The position numbers were made by a program, and so were the translations under genes. Below, piece by piece: positions 61,890 through 64,000 of a stretch of DNA of 64,000 nt. The stretch's first letter is position 1. Each line of letters begins with the position of its first letter. Below the pieces are notes generated by a model. The model saw only the letters and a program-made list of their open reading frames with translations. It had not been told where the DNA came from and ran no database searches. The DNA is from Streptomyces avicenniae (GTDB lineage: Bacteria > Actinomycetota > Actinomycetes > Streptomycetales > Streptomycetaceae). The stretch covers positions 1 to 64,000 of the forward strand of contig NZ_JOEK01000015.1 in the NCBI RefSeq assembly GCF_000719135.1, in the 5' to 3' direction.

Positions 61890-62307
61890 AGCCAAGCGGA
61901 CTGTCCGTCTCGGCGGTGAAGAGTGCGCCGTGCAGAACGCGTCGGTCGGGGAGGGAGGTGCGGGCGAATCCGGCGAAGCGCAGCGCGTCGGGCGCGATCC
62001 GCTGGCCCGACTCCTCCCACAGCTCGCGAGCCGCAGCCTGCCGGGGCGTCTCCCCGGGCTCGATCCCACCGCCGGGCAGCTCCCAGCAGTCCCGATGGCG
62101 GACGTGCACCAACAGGACGCGTCCCGCGTGGCGCAGCACGACCAGCACGTACCTGACCGGTTCGTGGCCCTCGGCGCCCGCCCCGCTGTCGTCGTCCCGC
62201 TCGCCCACCGGCGAGCCGGAGCCGAAGGCGGTGTCCTCCGGGAGCCGGGCGAAGCCCAGCAGCCGCATGCCGAGGGGACCCGTGGCCAGAGGGGGTGTCT
62301 CGCTCAT
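61729..62307 (-). CDS. Nudix hydrolase
   Basis: A 192-aa Nudix protein with a textbook box: GGIEPGETPRQAAARELWEESG, in pieces (G, E, then RELWEESG). An N-terminal 45-residue flexible part precedes YVLVVLRHAGRVLLVHVRHRDCWELPGGG (in pieces). The substrate is unknown. Its ATG overlaps the stop of the SpoIIE-type gene as ATGA, so translation is coupled. Confidence 0.9.
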   Translation of the reverse strand: MSETPPLATGPLGMRLLGFARLPEDTAFGSGSPVGERDDDSGAGAEGHEPVRYVLVVLRHAGRVLLVHVRHRDCWELPGGGIEPGETPRQAAARELWEESGQRIAPDALRFAGFARTSLPDRRVLHGALFTAETDSPLGFTPTDEIAGLHWWEPAAPPPEGRVQTVDTYLVGLTAPAEPAAHPAPHAAADPH

Positions 62308-64000
62308 ACCTCCGAGACTACGGGGGTGGCGGTCGGGGACAGTTCGGCCCAGATGGTCTTGCCTGTCGGCGTCTGTCGGCTGCCCCAACGGTCGGTCAGT
62401 TGGGCGACGATGAACAGCCCCCGGCCGTTCTCGTCCTCGCTGCGGGCACGGCGCAGGTGCGGGGAGGTGCTGCTCGTGTCCGAGACCTCGCAGATCAGGG
62501 ACCGATCGCGGATCACGCGCAGCTGGATCGGGCCGCCGCCCGCGTGGCGCACGGCGTTGGTCACCAGTTCGCTGATGACCAGCTCGACGGTGAAGGCCGC
62601 GTCCTCAAGCCCCCAGGCGGCGAGCTGACGGATGACCAGGTCGCGGGCCCGGCTCACGGCGGACGGGTCGCCCGGCATCTCCCAGCTCGCGACGTGTGAC
62701 GCGTCGAGCACGTGGGTGCGCGCGAGGAGCAGCGCGACGTCGTCGGTCGGGCCGTCGGGGAGCATCGTCTCCAGCACGGCGTCACAGGCGACGTCCAGCG
62801 TGGGCGCGGGGCGGCGGAGGGCCTGGCACAGGCGGCGCAGGCTCGCGGCGTCCGCGTCGGGCGGCGCTTCACCGTCACCCTCGGCGTCGGCGTCGGCGTC
62901 GGCGTGCGCGGCGCCTGCCGTGTCGGCGCTGGTGCCGGTGTCGCTGGGGGAGGGGGCGCCGGTGGGGGCGTCCTCGGTGTCCTGTTCGCTGTCGCGGACC
63001 TGGCCGTCGTCCTGGGCGGGGCCCTCCTCCGTGGCCTGCCGCGTCTCGTCCTCCTTCGCGCGCACCCCGTTGAGCAGCCCCTTGGTGTACAGGGCGAGCA
63101 GGCTGTCCTCGGGGAGCATGATCCGGGTGGACTCGAAGGGCAGCCCACCCAGGCCAAGCGGGGGACCGGCGGGTGCCTCGATCGGATCGACCCGTCCGTC
63201 AGGCAGCACGAGCACCGGCGCCGGATGCCCGGCGCGCGCCAGGGTGCAGGTGCGGGACACCGGGTCGTAGACGGCGTACAGGCAGGTCGCGCCGATCTCG
63301 CCCCGGGTCTCCTCCTGCCCGGTCTCGGACCGCAGCCGGATGAGGACGTCGTCCACATGGGTCAGCAGCTCGTCGGGCGGCAGGTCGATGTCGGCGAGCG
63401 TGCGGATGGCCGAGCGGAGCCGCCCCATGGTGGCCGACGCGTACAGGCCGTGGCCGACGACGTCGCCCACCACCAGCGCCACGCGCGCGCCCGAGAGCTG
63501 GATGACGTCGAACCAGTCGCCGCCCACCTCGCCGCCCGCGCCGGTGGGCAGGTACCGCGTGGCCACCTCGACGGCCGACACGTCGGGCAGCCGCCGGGGC
63601 AGCAGGTTCTGCTGGAGCGTGAGCGAGGTGCGGTGCTCATGCGTGTACCGCCTGGCGTTGTCCACGCAGACGGCCGCGCGGGCGCCGATCTCCTCGGCGA
63701 GCAGCACGTCGTCGTTGTCGAACGGGTCCTCCTGCTGGTGCCGGATGAAGATGGTCACGCCCAGCGCCGTTCCCCGCGCCACCAGGGGAACGGCGATCGC
63801 CGAGTGGAAGCCGAACTGTCGCGCCTTCTCCGCGCGCCGGTCGTCGCGCGTCAGCCACGAGCCACGGTCGTCCCCGTCGCGGAGGTTCGCCAGCACGGCG
63901 TGCCCCTTGACCAGGCTCTGCGTGAACAGCGAACTCTCCGGATAGACGGCGGTGCTGCCCGGCCGCAGCACGGCCTCGGGCGAGCCGTCCAGGATCGAGC
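62304..64000 (-). CDS. SpoIIE-type PP2C phosphatase with GAF and HATPase domains (partial)
   Basis: The 3' 565 codons of a gene that runs off the right edge. Visible order: end of a GAF/PAS sensor (SAIAVPLVARGTALGVTIFI, EIGARAAVCVDNARRYTHE), PP2C/SpoIIE phosphatase (QQNLLPRRLPDVSAVEVATRYLP, GGEVGGDWFDVIQLSG, VVGDVVGHGLYASATMGRLR, LARAGHPAPVLVLPDG), an acidic Asp/Ala/Thr linker, and an RsbW-like histidine-kinase ATPase (FTVELVISELVTNAVRHAGGG, ENGRGLFIVAQLTDRWG). Such proteins control partner switching of anti-sigma factors. The N-terminus lies outside the window. Confidence 0.92.
   Translation of the reverse strand, partial: SILDGSPEAVLRPGSTAVYPESSLFTQSLVKGHAVLANLRDGDDRGSWLTRDDRRAEKARQFGFHSAIAVPLVARGTALGVTIFIRHQQEDPFDNDDVLLAEEIGARAAVCVDNARRYTHEHRTSLTLQQNLLPRRLPDVSAVEVATRYLPTGAGGEVGGDWFDVIQLSGARVALVVGDVVGHGLYASATMGRLRSAIRTLADIDLPPDELLTHVDDVLIRLRSETGQEETRGEIGATCLYAVYDPVSRTCTLARAGHPAPVLVLPDGRVDPIEAPAGPPLGLGGLPFESTRIMLPEDSLLALYTKGLLNGVRAKEDETRQATEEGPAQDDGQVRDSEQDTEDAPTGAPSPSDTGTSADTAGAAHADADADAEGDGEAPPDADAASLRRLCQALRRPAPTLDVACDAVLETMLPDGPTDDVALLLARTHVLDASHVASWEMPGDPSAVSRARDLVIRQLAAWGLEDAAFTVELVISELVTNAVRHAGGGPIQLRVIRDRSLICEVSDTSSTSPHLRRARSEDENGRGLFIVAQLTDRWGSRQTPTGKTIWAELSPTATPVVSEV

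Overview
The window reads as chromosome of a high-GC actinomycete, most likely Streptomyces or a close relative. The reasons are strong G/C bias at third codon positions, GTG and TTG starts, a bldA-type TTA codon in an adpA gene, many start codons preceded by a -10-like hexamer instead of a ribosome site, XRE/DUF397 modules, and an initiator tRNA without encoded CCA. About 65 genes are supported, with two tRNAs and one CRISPR array. All assignments come from reading motifs and recalling families; no search was run.

Layout. 1-18.5 kb is conserved core: an ABC1 kinase, a ThiF-fold protein, a YgjP-like metallopeptidase, a TerD-AIM24 fusion with two more AIM24 genes, a Nudix gene coupled to a DUF2342 metalloprotease, an SDR/epimerase, moaE, a small membrane protein, a PDZ-Lon protease, a PPA1309-family protein, a UPF0182 membrane protein and a Sel1-repeat protein. 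18.5-25.6 kb holds two TetR regulators and a leucine/isovalerate catabolic operon (carboxyltransferase, biotin carboxylase, HMG-CoA lyase, acyl-CoA dehydrogenase) with a palindromic operator in its divergent promoter.

25.6-28.9 kb is an accessory module: a small helical protein, a 701-aa WXG-type protein with a TTA codon, and a lipoprotein. It is bracketed by a duplicated copy of the 3' end of the acyl-CoA dehydrogenase gene. 28.9-37.4 kb carries a lipoprotein, a LysR/SDR pair, a small hypothetical gene behind a perfect 24-bp palindrome, glmS, a universal stress protein, a long adpA upstream region with 9-nt tandem repeats, adpA with its TTA codon, orn and tRNA-His. 37.4-47.4 kb has a DUF2637-like membrane protein, an ECF sigma fused to a zinc anti-sigma-like domain, an M50 protease, aroA-rsgA-hisN, the divergent katA/catR pair, tRNA-fMet and tesB.

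47.4-64 kb is more accessory: a GNAT/phosphatase-annotated/LtrA run, a holin/DUF3618 pair, a secreted DUF7507-like protein, a two-gene cassette of a 59-aa peptide and a PIMT-like methyltransferase (possible RiPP), a tandem DUF397/XRE module, an Erm rRNA methylase with a hairpin over its ribosome site, a fused ABC exporter, a type I-E-like CRISPR array without cas genes in view, a HAD phosphatase, a Nudix hydrolase and a SpoIIE-type phosphatase that runs off the right edge.

Functional themes are branched-chain acyl-CoA breakdown, development (adpA, orn, two TTA codons), oxidative stress (katA/catR), cell-envelope and stress proteins (TerD, AIM24, Usp), and defence or antibiotic resistance (Erm, ABC exporter, CRISPR).
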